Shown piece after piece: positions 26,680 to 35,927 of a stretch of DNA of 64,000 nucleotides. This stretch comes from Deferribacter thermophilus (GTDB lineage Bacteria > Chrysiogenota > Deferribacteres > Deferribacterales > Deferribacteraceae): the NCBI RefSeq assembly GCF_049472675.1, contig NZ_JAPNXM010000011.1, positions 1 through 64,000 on the forward strand, written 5' to 3'. The stretch's first letter is position 1; every line of letters starts with the position of its first letter. The notes under the pieces are model-generated. The model worked only from the letters and a program-made list of their open reading frames with translations, was not told the origin of the DNA and did no database searches. The position numbers were made by a program, and so were the translations under genes.

Positions 26680-27263
26680 GAAAAATATTTATAGGGATGA
26701 CAGGTGCAAGCGGTAGCCTATATACAGGGTATTTTTTGCATGAGCTTTGTAAATTAGATGATGTTATGTTATTTTTTACCTATACAGACGATTCTGTAAA
26801 AAATATTTATTACGAACATAATAATTTAAATAATATTGATGATTTTTTTTCATTTTACAAGATTGATAGGTCAAAGTTGACAGTTTACGATTATAGAGAT
26901 TTTGCTGCTCCAGTTTCAAGTGGTTCGTTTAAAGTGGATGATTATGTCATTATCCCAGCATCAATGGGGTGTATTGGTAGAATTGCAAATGGTATCAGCT
27001 CAAATCTTATAGAAAGGGCTGCGGATGTGGCACTAAAGGAGAAGAGAAGGTTAACAATACTTTTTAGAGAAGCACCAATTAACTCTATCCATCTTGAAAA
27101 TATGCTGAAATTATCCAATTTGGGTGCAAATATTATCCCTGCAGCTCCAGCTTTTTATCATAAACCAGAAGATATAAAAGATTTAATTTACTTTATTATT
27201 GGGAAAATATTTGATATAATGAATATAAAGCATAACCTTTTTAAGAGATGGAAAAGCACCTAA
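26676..27263 (+). CDS. UbiX-family flavin prenyltransferase
   Basis: This 195-residue flavoprotein begins with RKIFIGMTGASGSLYTGYF, the FMN-binding UbiX start, and has VIIPASMGCIGRIANGI and the ERAADVALKEKRRLTILFRE segments of the family. UbiX makes prenylated FMN for UbiD-type decarboxylases. Placed directly after MqnP it probably supplies the decarboxylation step of menaquinone synthesis. A matching UbiD-family gene is not in this window. Confidence 0.9.
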   Translation: MRKIFIGMTGASGSLYTGYFLHELCKLDDVMLFFTYTDDSVKNIYYEHNNLNNIDDFFSFYKIDRSKLTVYDYRDFAAPVSSGSFKVDDYVIIPASMGCIGRIANGISSNLIERAADVALKEKRRLTILFREAPINSIHLENMLKLSNLGANIIPAAPAFYHKPEDIKDLIYFIIGKIFDIMNIKHNLFKRWKST

Positions 27264-27280
27264 AAAAATAGGGGGCCAAA

Positions 27281-27682
27281 ATGAAAGCAATATGTAAATC
27301 CTGCAATACTACTTTTGATTTCAAACCAAAAGGGGAAACAAAATGCCCTTCATGTGGTGCATTATATAAAAACACAAAAGAACCCAAGTCTTTTGAGATA
27401 AAATTATTGAATGGTACACTTTTAGACAAACTTTCATTTAATGATGTGAAAGATGGTATATTAAATGCAAAATTTCTATCTGTTGATTTTGTTTCTTATG
27501 AAAACACACCTTGGATTAAAATCAAAGATTCTATTTTTTCTAAGTTTTTAAAAGGTGGTAATATTGGGGTAAAATCTGAATCATCTTCTGGATTTTGGAA
27601 AGTAATGTTTTTCATCTCTTTGCTTTTGAATATTGGGATGCTTGCTGTATTGTATTATTTTAAATTAAAGATTGTAGGATAA
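27281..27682 (+). CDS. Zinc-ribbon membrane protein of unknown function
   Basis: This 133-residue protein has an N-terminal zinc ribbon (CKSCNTTFDF near 4-13 with CPSCGALYK near 23-31), a middle region of about 60 residues without a recognised domain, and one C-terminal membrane helix (about 105-128). The tail-anchored layout suggests a membrane-attached adaptor facing the cytoplasm. It is followed at 12 bases by a coiled-coil protein and then an HDOD protein. No function can be assigned. Confidence 0.7.
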   Translation: MKAICKSCNTTFDFKPKGETKCPSCGALYKNTKEPKSFEIKLLNGTLLDKLSFNDVKDGILNAKFLSVDFVSYENTPWIKIKDSIFSKFLKGGNIGVKSESSSGFWKVMFFISLLLNIGMLAVLYYFKLKIVG

Positions 27683-27694
27683 AAGGGGGTAATT

Positions 27695-28198
27695 ATGAGT
27701 AAAGATAAAAACCTTGACTGGCTTAAAAATACCTTTGAGAAAGGGAAACTTGAGGCTACAAAATTAGCAAAAATCAGCAAGTTGAAAATTGAAATAGCTT
27801 CACTTACCAAGAAGAAGGATGAGCGTTTGAAACTTTTAGGGAAAAAGGTTGTTGCATTGTTAGATGAAGGTGAGCTGGTAGAGGAAGAAATCAGGGCAGA
27901 ATATGATGCAATCAAAGAGTTAGAAGAGCAAATAGAAGAATTAAATCATAAAATTGAAGAGATTAAAAATTTAAAATATGAGCCTCAAGAAAAAGATGTG
28001 TATGACGCAGATTATGAAGTATACGATTATGAAGAAGATAAAGAAGAGAATCTTAAGTCAGATAAAGAGGAAATAAAACAAGATGAAGTAGATAAAGAGG
28101 AAAAATTTTTTGATAATGAGATTAATCCTGAAAAAGAGAATGTAGAAGCTGAAAAAAGCAAAGAGGATAAGACCAAAAAAGAAATGGAGGAAAAGTAG
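27695..28198 (+). CDS. Coiled-coil protein with acidic tail, unknown function
   Basis: This 167-residue protein is predicted to be almost all helical. A coiled coil (about 15-105) is followed by a very acidic tail rich in Glu, Asp and Lys (about 105-167). No enzyme motif is present. A GGGGGT Shine-Dalgarno precedes the ATG at 27695. It lies between the zinc-ribbon gene and the HDOD gene with short gaps, so the three are probably co-expressed. Low-complexity composition prevents a family call. Confidence 0.65.
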   Translation: MSKDKNLDWLKNTFEKGKLEATKLAKISKLKIEIASLTKKKDERLKLLGKKVVALLDEGELVEEEIRAEYDAIKELEEQIEELNHKIEEIKNLKYEPQEKDVYDADYEVYDYEEDKEENLKSDKEEIKQDEVDKEEKFFDNEINPEKENVEAEKSKEDKTKKEMEEK

Positions 28199-28202
28199 TT
28201 TT

Positions 28203-29036
28203 ATGAGTAGCGATATTATATCCAAATTAGAAGAATTAGATGATTTGCCTGCATTGCCTCAGACTGCTAAAAAGGTTATTGATATATTAAACAAGCCCGA
28301 TTTTTCTTTTGCAGAATTAGTTTCGGTTATTTCCAAGGATATGAATATAACTGCATCTATTTTAAAACTTGCAAACTCTGCTCTTTATTCTCCAAAAAGT
28401 GAAATTAGAAATTTAACTCAAGCTATTACATTTCTTGGAGCGAATAATATAAAAAATTTGGTGATTGCCCTTTCTACAAAAACATTATTTGAAAACTTTA
28501 AGGCGAGTTTGCTTATACAAAAAGTATGGGAGCATTCTGTCGCTGTAGCAATATATTCTAGAATTGTGGCACTTAAAATCAGTAATAAGATAAGTGAAGA
28601 AGTATTTTTGATAGGGATGTTACATGACCTTGGTATAATAGTAATGAATCAATATATAAAAAATTATGAAGAGATGATTAGTGAAATTTATGGTTCAGAT
28701 CTATCTTTACATGAAAAAGAGAAAGAGCTTTTTGATATTACTCATGCTGAGGTTGGAGCAAAGCTTGTAGAGCTATGGAATTTACCAGAGATTTATTCTG
28801 ATTCGATAAGATATCATCATTCATCAGAGGATTCAAAATATAAGGAATATGCTAAAATAGTTGAATATTCAGACTTAGTCCTAAGTAAAAATAATATGAA
28901 TATTGTAAATTATACCGACGAAGATAGAATTGAGCAGCTTAGAAATGAGTTTGGAATAGATGTTGAGACAAGCGATGAGATTGATGAGATGTTCAATGAA
29001 GTTTATCAATATGAAAAGGAGCTTTTTAAATTATGA
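28203..29036 (+). CDS. HDOD domain protein
   Basis: This 277-residue protein has an HDOD domain over most of its length: LDDLPALPQTAKKVIDILN near 12-30, SAL and AITFLGANNIKNLVIAL near 73-89, then FLIGMLHDLGIIVMNQY near 136-152. HDOD is a catalytically inactive relative of HD-GYP and is found in signalling proteins that respond to second messengers or two-component inputs. It overlaps the next, lipoprotein-like, gene by four bases (ATGA). Confidence 0.88.
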   Translation: MSSDIISKLEELDDLPALPQTAKKVIDILNKPDFSFAELVSVISKDMNITASILKLANSALYSPKSEIRNLTQAITFLGANNIKNLVIALSTKTLFENFKASLLIQKVWEHSVAVAIYSRIVALKISNKISEEVFLIGMLHDLGIIVMNQYIKNYEEMISEIYGSDLSLHEKEKELFDITHAEVGAKLVELWNLPEIYSDSIRYHHSSEDSKYKEYAKIVEYSDLVLSKNNMNIVNYTDEDRIEQLRNEFGIDVETSDEIDEMFNEVYQYEKELFKL

Positions 29037-29491
29037 CAAAAAAAATTGGTTCGTTGTATCTTTTTTTAGTGACATTTTTATTATTGTTTGGTTGTTCTTT
29101 AAATTTCAATTTTAAATCAAATAAAACATTGCTGAAAGATTATAAATATTCGCAAAAAAACGATGATTTTATAATTTACTATAATATCTTAAGAGTTGGG
29201 GATAAGAAAAAACTCTATTTGGTTTTCAAAAATAGGAAAAATTATGTTATGGTAAATCTTAAAATAAGGATTACCGATTCTCGAAAATTTGATCGTTATT
29301 TTTATGTAAGTAGATTAAAAGCATCCAATATTAAAAATTATGAGCTCATAGTCCCTTCAAAAGTTGATTATGTAAAAATAGAGTATGAATATGAAATCGC
29401 TGCTGATGATACTTTTTTAAATCCATCAAACACCGGTCAAGATATTAAAAGTTATGAAAAAAAAGGGTTTTTAGAACTTTTAGTAAAATAG
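29033..29491 (+). CDS. Predicted lipoprotein of unknown function
   Basis: This 152-residue protein has a signal peptide ending in LLFGC (lipobox, cysteine near 21), so it should be lipid-anchored by signal peptidase II. The mature part is beta-rich (YLVFKNRKNYVMVNLKIRIT near 62-81) and resembles small envelope lipoproteins, but no family is recognised. The ATG overlaps the HDOD stop. The gene converges on an enoyl-CoA hydratase with a short hairpin in between. Confidence 0.65.
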   Translation: MTKKIGSLYLFLVTFLLLFGCSLNFNFKSNKTLLKDYKYSQKNDDFIIYYNILRVGDKKKLYLVFKNRKNYVMVNLKIRITDSRKFDRYFYVSRLKASNIKNYELIVPSKVDYVKIEYEYEIAADDTFLNPSNTGQDIKSYEKKGFLELLVK

Positions 29492-29495
29492 GAAA

Positions 29496-29514
29496 GGGGC
29501 ATTTTGAATACCCC
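29496..29514. terminator. Weak hairpin between convergent genes
   Basis: GGGG (29496-29499) and CCCC (29511-29514) close a short hairpin. Read on the minus strand it extends to eight pairs with one G-U and three T follow, so it may serve the enoyl-CoA hydratase gene. On the plus strand one pair is mismatched. Confidence 0.4.
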
Positions 29515-29522
29515 AATTTTGA

Positions 29523-30236
29523 TTATGCCATAATTTGTAATGACTCTATAATTTCTTTATCTTTTTCAAAAGCTTCTAATATATCAACATACATCCTTCT
29601 TTTTAGTTCAGCATAGATACCTCTTGCTTTATTAAATGATTTTGCAAACTCTAATGTTGTGGCTTTTAACTCTTCTAAATTTTCACAAGCTTTGTGTATC
29701 CCGTTTAACTGCTCCATCTCTTTTGCTGTAAATCGTTTGCCTGTAAAAACCATCTTCTGAAAGTTTTGATATGGGATAGCCTTTTTTGCATATGCTATCA
29801 TTGATGGTAAAAAAGGGATCCTTACATCGACTTCTGGAAAACAGAAAAAGCCTCTATCATTTCTCATAAACCTAAAATCACAACAGCATGAAAGTAACGC
29901 TCCATTTCCAAAGGCATGCCCTGTAATTTCTGCAATTGTTGGTATAGGATAGAAAATCAATTTTTTGAAAAGGTCATTCATTCTATATAAGAATTTTTTG
30001 ATTGTATCAAAATCTTTTGATGTATAAGCTTTTTGTAGCCATTCTAAGTTTATCCCTTGTGACCAGTTTTTTTCATCATCAGAGGTGATAATGAGAGCTT
30101 TTATCCCTTTATCTGCTTCAATATTGTCAAGGGCTTCAATAAATTGGTTTGCAAAATCTAAATCTTGCTTATTTTCTTTGTTGCACATAATTAAATACGC
30201 AACTGTTCCATTTTTTTCTATTTTTACTCTATCCAT
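29523..30236 (-). CDS. Enoyl-CoA hydratase/isomerase family protein (first copy)
   Basis: This 237-residue crotonase-fold protein shows AEITGHAFGNGALLSCCCDFRF near 106-127, the oxyanion-hole and substrate-pocket region, and PEVDVRIPFLPSMIAY (about 138-153). The usual catalytic glutamates are not clearly conserved, so the reaction cannot be named; isomerase or hydrolase activity is possible. It is preceded by the second crotonase gene with a three-base gap, and both read away from msbA. Confidence 0.85.
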   Translation of the reverse strand: MDRVKIEKNGTVAYLIMCNKENKQDLDFANQFIEALDNIEADKGIKALIITSDDEKNWSQGINLEWLQKAYTSKDFDTIKKFLYRMNDLFKKLIFYPIPTIAEITGHAFGNGALLSCCCDFRFMRNDRGFFCFPEVDVRIPFLPSMIAYAKKAIPYQNFQKMVFTGKRFTAKEMEQLNGIHKACENLEELKATTLEFAKSFNKARGIYAELKRRMYVDILEAFEKDKEIIESLQIMA

Positions 30237-30239
30237 TAA

Positions 30240-31037
30240 TTACCCCCTTTTTTGCAGTGACTTTTGAAAATAATAAGCTACTTCCTCAAAATCTAAAAAT
30301 GCAGAGTTGTGTGTAGCAATTTTTTCTAATTCTTCTTTTTTGATTTTTTCAGAAAGGTTGTTTATGAATTTTTTAGCACCACTTACAGCATCAAATGGGT
30401 TTTCTGCTATTTCTTTTGCAAGCTCTAATGTTTTTTTATCAAGCTCCTCTTTGTTTTCATAAAGTTCGTTTATTAAATGCATCTCTTTTGCTTCTTTTGC
30501 TGTAATATCTTTCCCGGTAAATGCTAAATATTTTGTGTTTGCAGAGCCGATTATAAAAGGCAAACGCTGAAGGCTACCAAGATCAGCAATAATAGCTAAT
30601 TTTGTTTCTCTAAGTGAGAACTTGGCATCCATTGATGCTGTTCTTAAATCACAAGCAGCAATTAAATCTAATGCACCACCTATACAGTAACCGTTTACTT
30701 CTGCGATATAGATTTTTTTACCTTCTTCAATCATATTCATGCCAAGCTGCATTTTTTTGATTAAATTGTAGAGTTTCACTCTTTTTGCTTTAGTTTCAGT
30801 TTTTAAAAGATCTGGCATTTTCTGACCAAGATCAAACACGTCAAGCCCAACAGAGAAGTGCTTTGCATCGCTTCTAAATATGGCAACTTTTACAGATTCA
30901 TCTTTTTCAATTTCTTCTACTAATAATGGTAATTCTTCAAAAAATGCTAAATTCATTGCATTCATTTTTTGAGTGTTGTTAAAAGTCACTATTAAAATAT
31001 CTCCCTGTTTTTCTGTTTTGAAAAATTCAAAATTCAT
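30240..31037 (-). CDS. Enoyl-CoA hydratase/isomerase family protein (second copy)
   Basis: This crotonase-fold protein of about 265 residues has KHFSVGLDVFDLG near 63-75, EVNGYCIGGALDLIAACDLR near 112-131 (oxyanion hole) and FSLRETKLAIIADLGSLQRLP near 140-160, the classic enoyl-CoA hydratase/isomerase pattern, similar to delta-dienoyl-CoA isomerases. I start it at ATG 31037, which follows GAGGGAG. The longer frame to 31112 lacks a ribosome-binding site. With the neighbour it may act in fatty or aromatic acid degradation; this is inferred. Confidence 0.88.
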   Translation of the reverse strand: MNFEFFKTEKQGDILIVTFNNTQKMNAMNLAFFEELPLLVEEIEKDESVKVAIFRSDAKHFSVGLDVFDLGQKMPDLLKTETKAKRVKLYNLIKKMQLGMNMIEEGKKIYIAEVNGYCIGGALDLIAACDLRTASMDAKFSLRETKLAIIADLGSLQRLPFIIGSANTKYLAFTGKDITAKEAKEMHLINELYENKEELDKKTLELAKEIAENPFDAVSGAKKFINNLSEKIKKEELEKIATHNSAFLDFEEVAYYFQKSLQKRG

Positions 31038-31212
31038 TTTCTCCCTCACTTGTTGAATTATTGTTAATCTTATTAATAACCATGTTTTATTATAACCAGA
31101 GTAAAAAGTCAACTCAATATTTCCTTTTACGCAAAGGTAATGTCAGGTTTTGTTATTAAAATATTGAGTGATAGAAAAAAGTAAGTTAGTCCAAATAGAT
31201 TCGTTTTTTGTC

Positions 31213-31241
31213 TTGCATTTAGAAAAATGAGTGTGTATATA
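31213..31241 (+). promoter_or_regulatory. Promoter of the msbA gene cluster
   Basis: TTGCAT (31213-31218), 17 bases, TATATA (31236-31241). A short inverted repeat, TGAGT (31228-31232) and ACTCA (31243-31247), straddles the -10 box and could be an operator. The rest of the 237-base gap shows nothing further. Confidence 0.5.
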
Positions 31242-31274
31242 AACTCACTCCGAAATTAGAAAACAGGGTATAAT

Positions 31275-33002
31275 GTGAAACTTTTAAAGAGAGTATGGCT
31301 TTATTTTAGGCCTTATAAATGGCATATATTCTTTTCTTTTGTTTTTTCATTATTTGTAGCTGCGAGTAATGGTGCTAGTGCATATATAGTAAAACCAGCT
31401 TTGGATGGAATATTCATTAATAAGGATAGAGAGAAATTAATTTTTATGCCCTTTGTTATTGTGGGTATTTATTTAATAAAAGGTGTCTTTAGATTTCTGC
31501 AGAATTATCTAATGAAAAAAACTGGTCAAAGGGTTGTTCAAGCTATTAGAAATGACCTTTTTGATAAAATTATCATGTTGCCAATTAGATTTTTTAGTGA
31601 AAGTTCAACTGGTGTTTTGATGTCAAGGATTACTAATGATGTAAACTTGGTTCAAAACTCGATTCCCTCATTTGTAACTGCTATTAGAGAAACATTTTCT
31701 ATTTTAGGTCTTGCAGCTGTGGTGCTTTATCAAGACCCATATCTTGGAAGCTTTGCACTTTTTGTTTTGCCTCTAGTAGTTTTACCTTTAATAAAAATAG
31801 GGAAAAAAATTAAAAAATACAGCAGGCGTGGCCAAGAAAAGATGGGGGATATTTCTTCAGTCTTGCAGGAATCTTTTAGTGGAATCAGAGTTGTTAAAGC
31901 TTTTGCAAATGAAGATAAAGAAAAGGAAAAATTCAAAACTCATAATGAAAAATTGGTTAAAAATGAAATAAAAAAGATTGTTTATAACGAGATAAGTTCC
32001 CCTATGATGGAGTTAATTGGTGCTATAGGTTTGGCTTTAGTAATTTATTATGGGGGGCTTAAAGTTATAGAAGGGGTTTCAACACCTGGTACCTTTTTTT
32101 CATTTATTGCTGCAATTGCAATGATGTACGATCCATTTAAAAGAATAAATTCTGCTAATAACAATATTCAGAGTGCTATTGCTGCTGCTGAGAGAATTTT
32201 TGAGATTATGGATACAGAAAATGAAATTTTGGAAAATGATGGGGAATTAGAATGTGATGCAAAAGGGAAAGATGTGATTTTTGATCATGTTTATTTTCGG
32301 TATAAAGATAATGAAGATTATGTTTTAAAAAATATAAATTTATTAGTAAAACCGGGTACTACAGTTGCAATTGTAGGCTCAAGTGGAGCAGGCAAAAGTA
32401 CTCTGGTAAGTTTAATTCCTAGATTTTATGATGTTATATCTGGATCCATAAAGATTGGTGAAACTGATATCAGGGATTTTAAAGTTCATTCTTTGAGAAA
32501 AAATATCGGGATTGTTTCTCAAGAACCTTTTCTTTTTAATGATACGGTATTTAACAATATAGCATACGGTATGGATAATGTGACAGAAGAGGATGTTATA
32601 AATGCAGCAAAAGCAGCTTATGCTCATGAATTTATTTTGGAGCTTCCAGAAGGTTATAATACTGTAATTGGGGAAAGAGGTGTTAGACTATCAGGTGGTC
32701 AAAGGCAAAGGATAACAATTGCAAGAGCTCTTTTAAAAAATCCACCAATACTGATTTTAGATGAAGCTACAAGTGCATTAGATACCGAATCTGAAAAGAT
32801 TGTTCAGAAAGCTCTTGAAAATTTGATGAAACATAGGACAAGTTTTGTAATTGCTCATAGACTCTCTACAGTAATAAATTCGGATGTAATTGTGGTTTTG
32901 GATAAAGGGGAAATTGAATCAATTGGAAATCATCAAGAGCTTTTAGAAAAATCTAAGGTTTATAAAAAGCTTTATCAGATGCAGTTTCAAAATGGTGAAT
33001 AG
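31275..33002 (+). CDS. msbA: Lipid A/LPS flippase ABC transporter MsbA
   Basis: This 575-residue half-transporter fuses six membrane helices (about 15-300) to a nucleotide-binding domain. Walker A is GSSGAGKS near 368, the Q-loop SQEPFLFNDTV follows, the signature is LSGGQRQR near 474, and Walker B is ILILDEATSALD. MsbA moves core-lipid A across the inner membrane. Start GTG 31275 has a CAGGG site. It heads the saccharide cluster, four bases before the first glycosyltransferase, and the cluster ends with lpxK, which supports a lipid A role. Confidence 0.93.
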   Translation: MKLLKRVWLYFRPYKWHIFFSFVFSLFVAASNGASAYIVKPALDGIFINKDREKLIFMPFVIVGIYLIKGVFRFLQNYLMKKTGQRVVQAIRNDLFDKIIMLPIRFFSESSTGVLMSRITNDVNLVQNSIPSFVTAIRETFSILGLAAVVLYQDPYLGSFALFVLPLVVLPLIKIGKKIKKYSRRGQEKMGDISSVLQESFSGIRVVKAFANEDKEKEKFKTHNEKLVKNEIKKIVYNEISSPMMELIGAIGLALVIYYGGLKVIEGVSTPGTFFSFIAAIAMMYDPFKRINSANNNIQSAIAAAERIFEIMDTENEILENDGELECDAKGKDVIFDHVYFRYKDNEDYVLKNINLLVKPGTTVAIVGSSGAGKSTLVSLIPRFYDVISGSIKIGETDIRDFKVHSLRKNIGIVSQEPFLFNDTVFNNIAYGMDNVTEEDVINAAKAAYAHEFILELPEGYNTVIGERGVRLSGGQRQRITIARALLKNPPILILDEATSALDTESEKIVQKALENLMKHRTSFVIAHRLSTVINSDVIVVLDKGEIESIGNHQELLEKSKVYKKLYQMQFQNGE

Positions 33003-33005
33003 TTT

Positions 33006-34064
33006 ATGAGGGTTCTCCATGTTGACACGGGTAAAGAGTGGAGAGGTGGGCAAAGACAGGCTCTGTTATTGCATAGAGGGTTGATTGAACAAGGTGTAGA
33101 AAGTTTTCTTGCAGCAAACAGCCATGGAGCATTAATAAAAAAATGTGAAAATAATATTGTTAGTTATGGTTTTAAAGGTGAAGTAAGTCCAGTAAGTTTA
33201 TGGAATATTATTAGGATTATAAAAAAGATAAAACCAGATATAGTTCATTCGCATGATGCACATTCTCTTACACCTTTGATATTAGCAAAAATTATGAGAT
33301 TTAAATTTAAGTTGGTGCACACAAGGAGAGTTGATTTTTCAATCAGAAAAAACAGATTGAGTAAATTTAAGTATGACAATAGATATATTGATAAAATTGT
33401 AGCAATATCAGAAGCTGTAAAAAAGGTTTTAGTGAGTGATGGGATAGATGAGAGTAAAATAGAGGTTATTTATAGTGGTGTAGAGTTTAAAAATCCTGAT
33501 GATTATGAGTGTCCATCAGATTTGAAACCTTTGTTAGATGGATATAAGGTAATTGGATGTGTAGCAAATTTTGCAGATCATAAGGATCATAAGACATTGA
33601 TAAAAGCCTTTAATAAAGTCTATGAAATTAGAAAGGATGTAAAATTACTGCTTGTGGGGGATGGCCCCCTTTTCTATGAAACTTTAGATTTTGCTAAGAA
33701 ATATCCATGCTTTAACAATATTGTTTTTACTGGTTTTAGGGAAGATGTGTATTCTTGTTTGAAATGTATCGATATTTTTGCTATGACTTCAAAAGAGGAA
33801 GGACTTTGTACTTCTATTATAGATGCTTTAAGCTTTGGACTACCAGTAGTTGCCACAAAAGCTGGAGGGATACCAGAGATTGTGAAAGATGGAATAAACG
33901 GATACCTCGCTGAGGTTAAAAATAGTTCAAAAATAGCAGAACTTTTTTTGTACTCTTTAGATAGTAAATTTAATAAAAATAATTTAATTTATTCAGTAAA
34001 AGAATTTAGTTTTGAAAAAATGACCTTTAATTATAAAAAAATTTACAAAAGAATTATGGGATAA
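33006..34064 (+). CDS. Glycosyltransferase family 4 protein
   Basis: This 352-residue GT-B enzyme has an N-terminal acceptor domain with HVDTGKEWRGGQRQALLLHRGL near 4-25 and HSHDAHSLTPL, and a C-terminal sugar-nucleotide domain with LLVGDGPLFYET near 218 and SKEEGLCTSIIDALSFGLPVVATKAGGIPEI near 264-294. The EEGLCTSIIDAL segment carries the E-x7-E-type donor motif. It likely adds one sugar of the LPS core or outer saccharide; donor unknown. The stop is followed after one base by the next glycosyltransferase. Confidence 0.88.
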   Translation: MRVLHVDTGKEWRGGQRQALLLHRGLIEQGVESFLAANSHGALIKKCENNIVSYGFKGEVSPVSLWNIIRIIKKIKPDIVHSHDAHSLTPLILAKIMRFKFKLVHTRRVDFSIRKNRLSKFKYDNRYIDKIVAISEAVKKVLVSDGIDESKIEVIYSGVEFKNPDDYECPSDLKPLLDGYKVIGCVANFADHKDHKTLIKAFNKVYEIRKDVKLLLVGDGPLFYETLDFAKKYPCFNNIVFTGFREDVYSCLKCIDIFAMTSKEEGLCTSIIDALSFGLPVVATKAGGIPEIVKDGINGYLAEVKNSSKIAELFLYSLDSKFNKNNLIYSVKEFSFEKMTFNYKKIYKRIMG

Positions 34065-34065
34065 A

Positions 34066-35154
34066 ATGAAAAAAATTGCATATTTAATGGGAAATTTTGG
34101 AATTGGTGGAGCAGAGGTTTCAACGCTAACTCTTTTAAACGGGTTCATTAAATTAGGTTATTTGGTTGACTTAGTCCTTGCTTATGGTAGTAAAGTTGAA
34201 TGGGATAAACAGTGTGATTTTAATATTATTAAATTGCAACTTGATAAATACAAAAAACATCCTTTAAGATATATTATTTTAAAGAATAAGTTGGATAAAT
34301 TTTTTGAAATAAGTAAATATGATGCAATATTAACAGCGCAAACATCAAAAAGTTGGGAAAAAATTCTTAATCAATTAGATAAGAAACACAATATTTCCTA
34401 TATAATTAGAAATTCATTTACAAAAAAAAGAATAGATAGAAATAACAGCTTATTTTTGAAAAATATTAAAAGGAAGTATTTAGCTAATATTTATAAGGAT
34501 AAGAATATAATATGTGTATCAAAGGGAGTTTATAATGATTTGGTAAAAAATATTGGTATAAAATCAGATAGTATCATAACAATTTATAATCCTTTTGATA
34601 CTAATTATATTTTAAATAAGTCTAAAGAGCATTTTAATCTTCCTGTTGATGACTACATTATACATGTTGGTAGGTTTGAAATTAGACACAAAAGGCAAGA
34701 TATTTTGTTAAAGGCATACAAAAAAGCAAATTTAAAAGAGAAATTATTACTTTTAGGTGAAGGTAGTGGCCAGCAATATTTAGAAAAGTTGATTGATGAA
34801 TTACAATTAAATGGTAAAGTAATTTTGCACCCTATGGTCACTAATCCTTATCCTTTAATTAAAAATGCAAAACTTTTAGTTTTAAGTTCAGATTACGAAG
34901 GGTTGCCAAGAGTTTTGATTGAAGCTTTGATATTGAAGACACCTGTAGTTAGCACAAATTGTGAGAGTGGACCAAGTGAAATTTTAACAGGTGAACTTGC
35001 TAATTTTTTAGTTCCTACTAGAGATGTTGATGCATTGGCTGAGAAAATGAAGCAAGCATTAAGAAATTATCCTGAAATAAAGGATGAATACATTAAAAAA
35101 TTTGAGCAATTAAATGTTTGCAGACAATATATAGAATTTTTAGGTTTGAATTGA
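34066..35154 (+). CDS. Glycosyltransferase family 4 protein
   Basis: This 362-residue GT-B protein starts with YLMGNFGIGGAEVSTLTLL, has the HVGRFEIRHKRQDILLKAYKKA segment near 198-219 that opens the donor domain, and SSDYEGLPRVLIEALILKTPVVSTNCESGPSEIL near 270-303 with the donor motif. The GGAE start and SGPSEIL end resemble N-acetylgalactosamine or glucosamine transferases of O-antigen clusters. The linkage is unknown. Its stop overlaps the ATG of the next gene by one base. Confidence 0.88.
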   Translation: MKKIAYLMGNFGIGGAEVSTLTLLNGFIKLGYLVDLVLAYGSKVEWDKQCDFNIIKLQLDKYKKHPLRYIILKNKLDKFFEISKYDAILTAQTSKSWEKILNQLDKKHNISYIIRNSFTKKRIDRNNSLFLKNIKRKYLANIYKDKNIICVSKGVYNDLVKNIGIKSDSIITIYNPFDTNYILNKSKEHFNLPVDDYIIHVGRFEIRHKRQDILLKAYKKANLKEKLLLLGEGSGQQYLEKLIDELQLNGKVILHPMVTNPYPLIKNAKLLVLSSDYEGLPRVLIEALILKTPVVSTNCESGPSEILTGELANFLVPTRDVDALAEKMKQALRNYPEIKDEYIKKFEQLNVCRQYIEFLGLN

Positions 35155-35927
35155 TGAGAAAGATTTCAGCAACTATTATAACTTATAATGAGGAAGACAA
35201 CATTGAGAGATGTTTAAAATCTCTTGATTTTGCTGATGAAATAATAGTAGTGGATTCGGGTAGTAAAGATAAAACAATTGAGATAGCAAAAAAATACACC
35301 GATAAGATTTATTTTAAAGATTTTAATGGTTATGGTGAGCAGAAAAATTATGCTGCAAGTATGGCAAGAAATGATTTAATATTTTCAATTGATGCTGATG
35401 AAGAAGTTTCTGATGATTTAAAAAAATATTTGTTAGAAAACTTGGAAGTTGTTTTTTCAAAAGGTTTTTCGGCAATAGCTGTTCCAAGAAGAACATATTA
35501 CCTTGGTAAATTTATTAAAAATAGTGGGTGGTATCCTGATTATAAAGTTAGAATTTATGATAAAAATAAATGTTACTGGGATAATAAAAAGGTGCATGAA
35601 GCTTTGAATTGTGAAGGTAAAGTTTTTTATGTGCCTAAAGGGAAGGATTTATATCACTATTCATATAAAAATATTTCAGATCATATAAATAAAGTTAATA
35701 AATATACTTCTTTGTTTGCTAGTGAAAATAAAGATATGGGTTTTATCTCTATAAGTTTTAAACTTTTGATGAAGCCTATGTTAAAATTTTTTAAGATGTA
35801 TTTTTTAAAATACGGTTTTTTAGAAGGGTATAGGGGTTTTATTATTGCAATTATAGGTAGTTTTTACGAATTTTTGAAATATGCGAAGATATTAGAAAGG
35901 AGAATAAATGTTAAAAATATTTTTTAA
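35154..35927 (+). CDS. Glycosyltransferase family 2, WaaE/KdtX-like
   Basis: This 257-residue GT-A enzyme has KISATIITYNEEDNIERCL near 3-21, DEIIVVDSGSKDKT near 29-42, GEQKNYAASMARNDLIFSIDADEEV (DxD at SIDADEE) near 62-86, and the W-rich SGWYPDYKVRIYDK and HEAL segments. This is the WaaE (lipopolysaccharide core beta-glucosyltransferase) pattern. ATG 35154 follows the previous stop directly. The last 20 bases overlap the ligase gene. Confidence 0.88.
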   Translation: MRKISATIITYNEEDNIERCLKSLDFADEIIVVDSGSKDKTIEIAKKYTDKIYFKDFNGYGEQKNYAASMARNDLIFSIDADEEVSDDLKKYLLENLEVVFSKGFSAIAVPRRTYYLGKFIKNSGWYPDYKVRIYDKNKCYWDNKKVHEALNCEGKVFYVPKGKDLYHYSYKNISDHINKVNKYTSLFASENKDMGFISISFKLLMKPMLKFFKMYFLKYGFLEGYRGFIIAIIGSFYEFLKYAKILERRINVKNIF

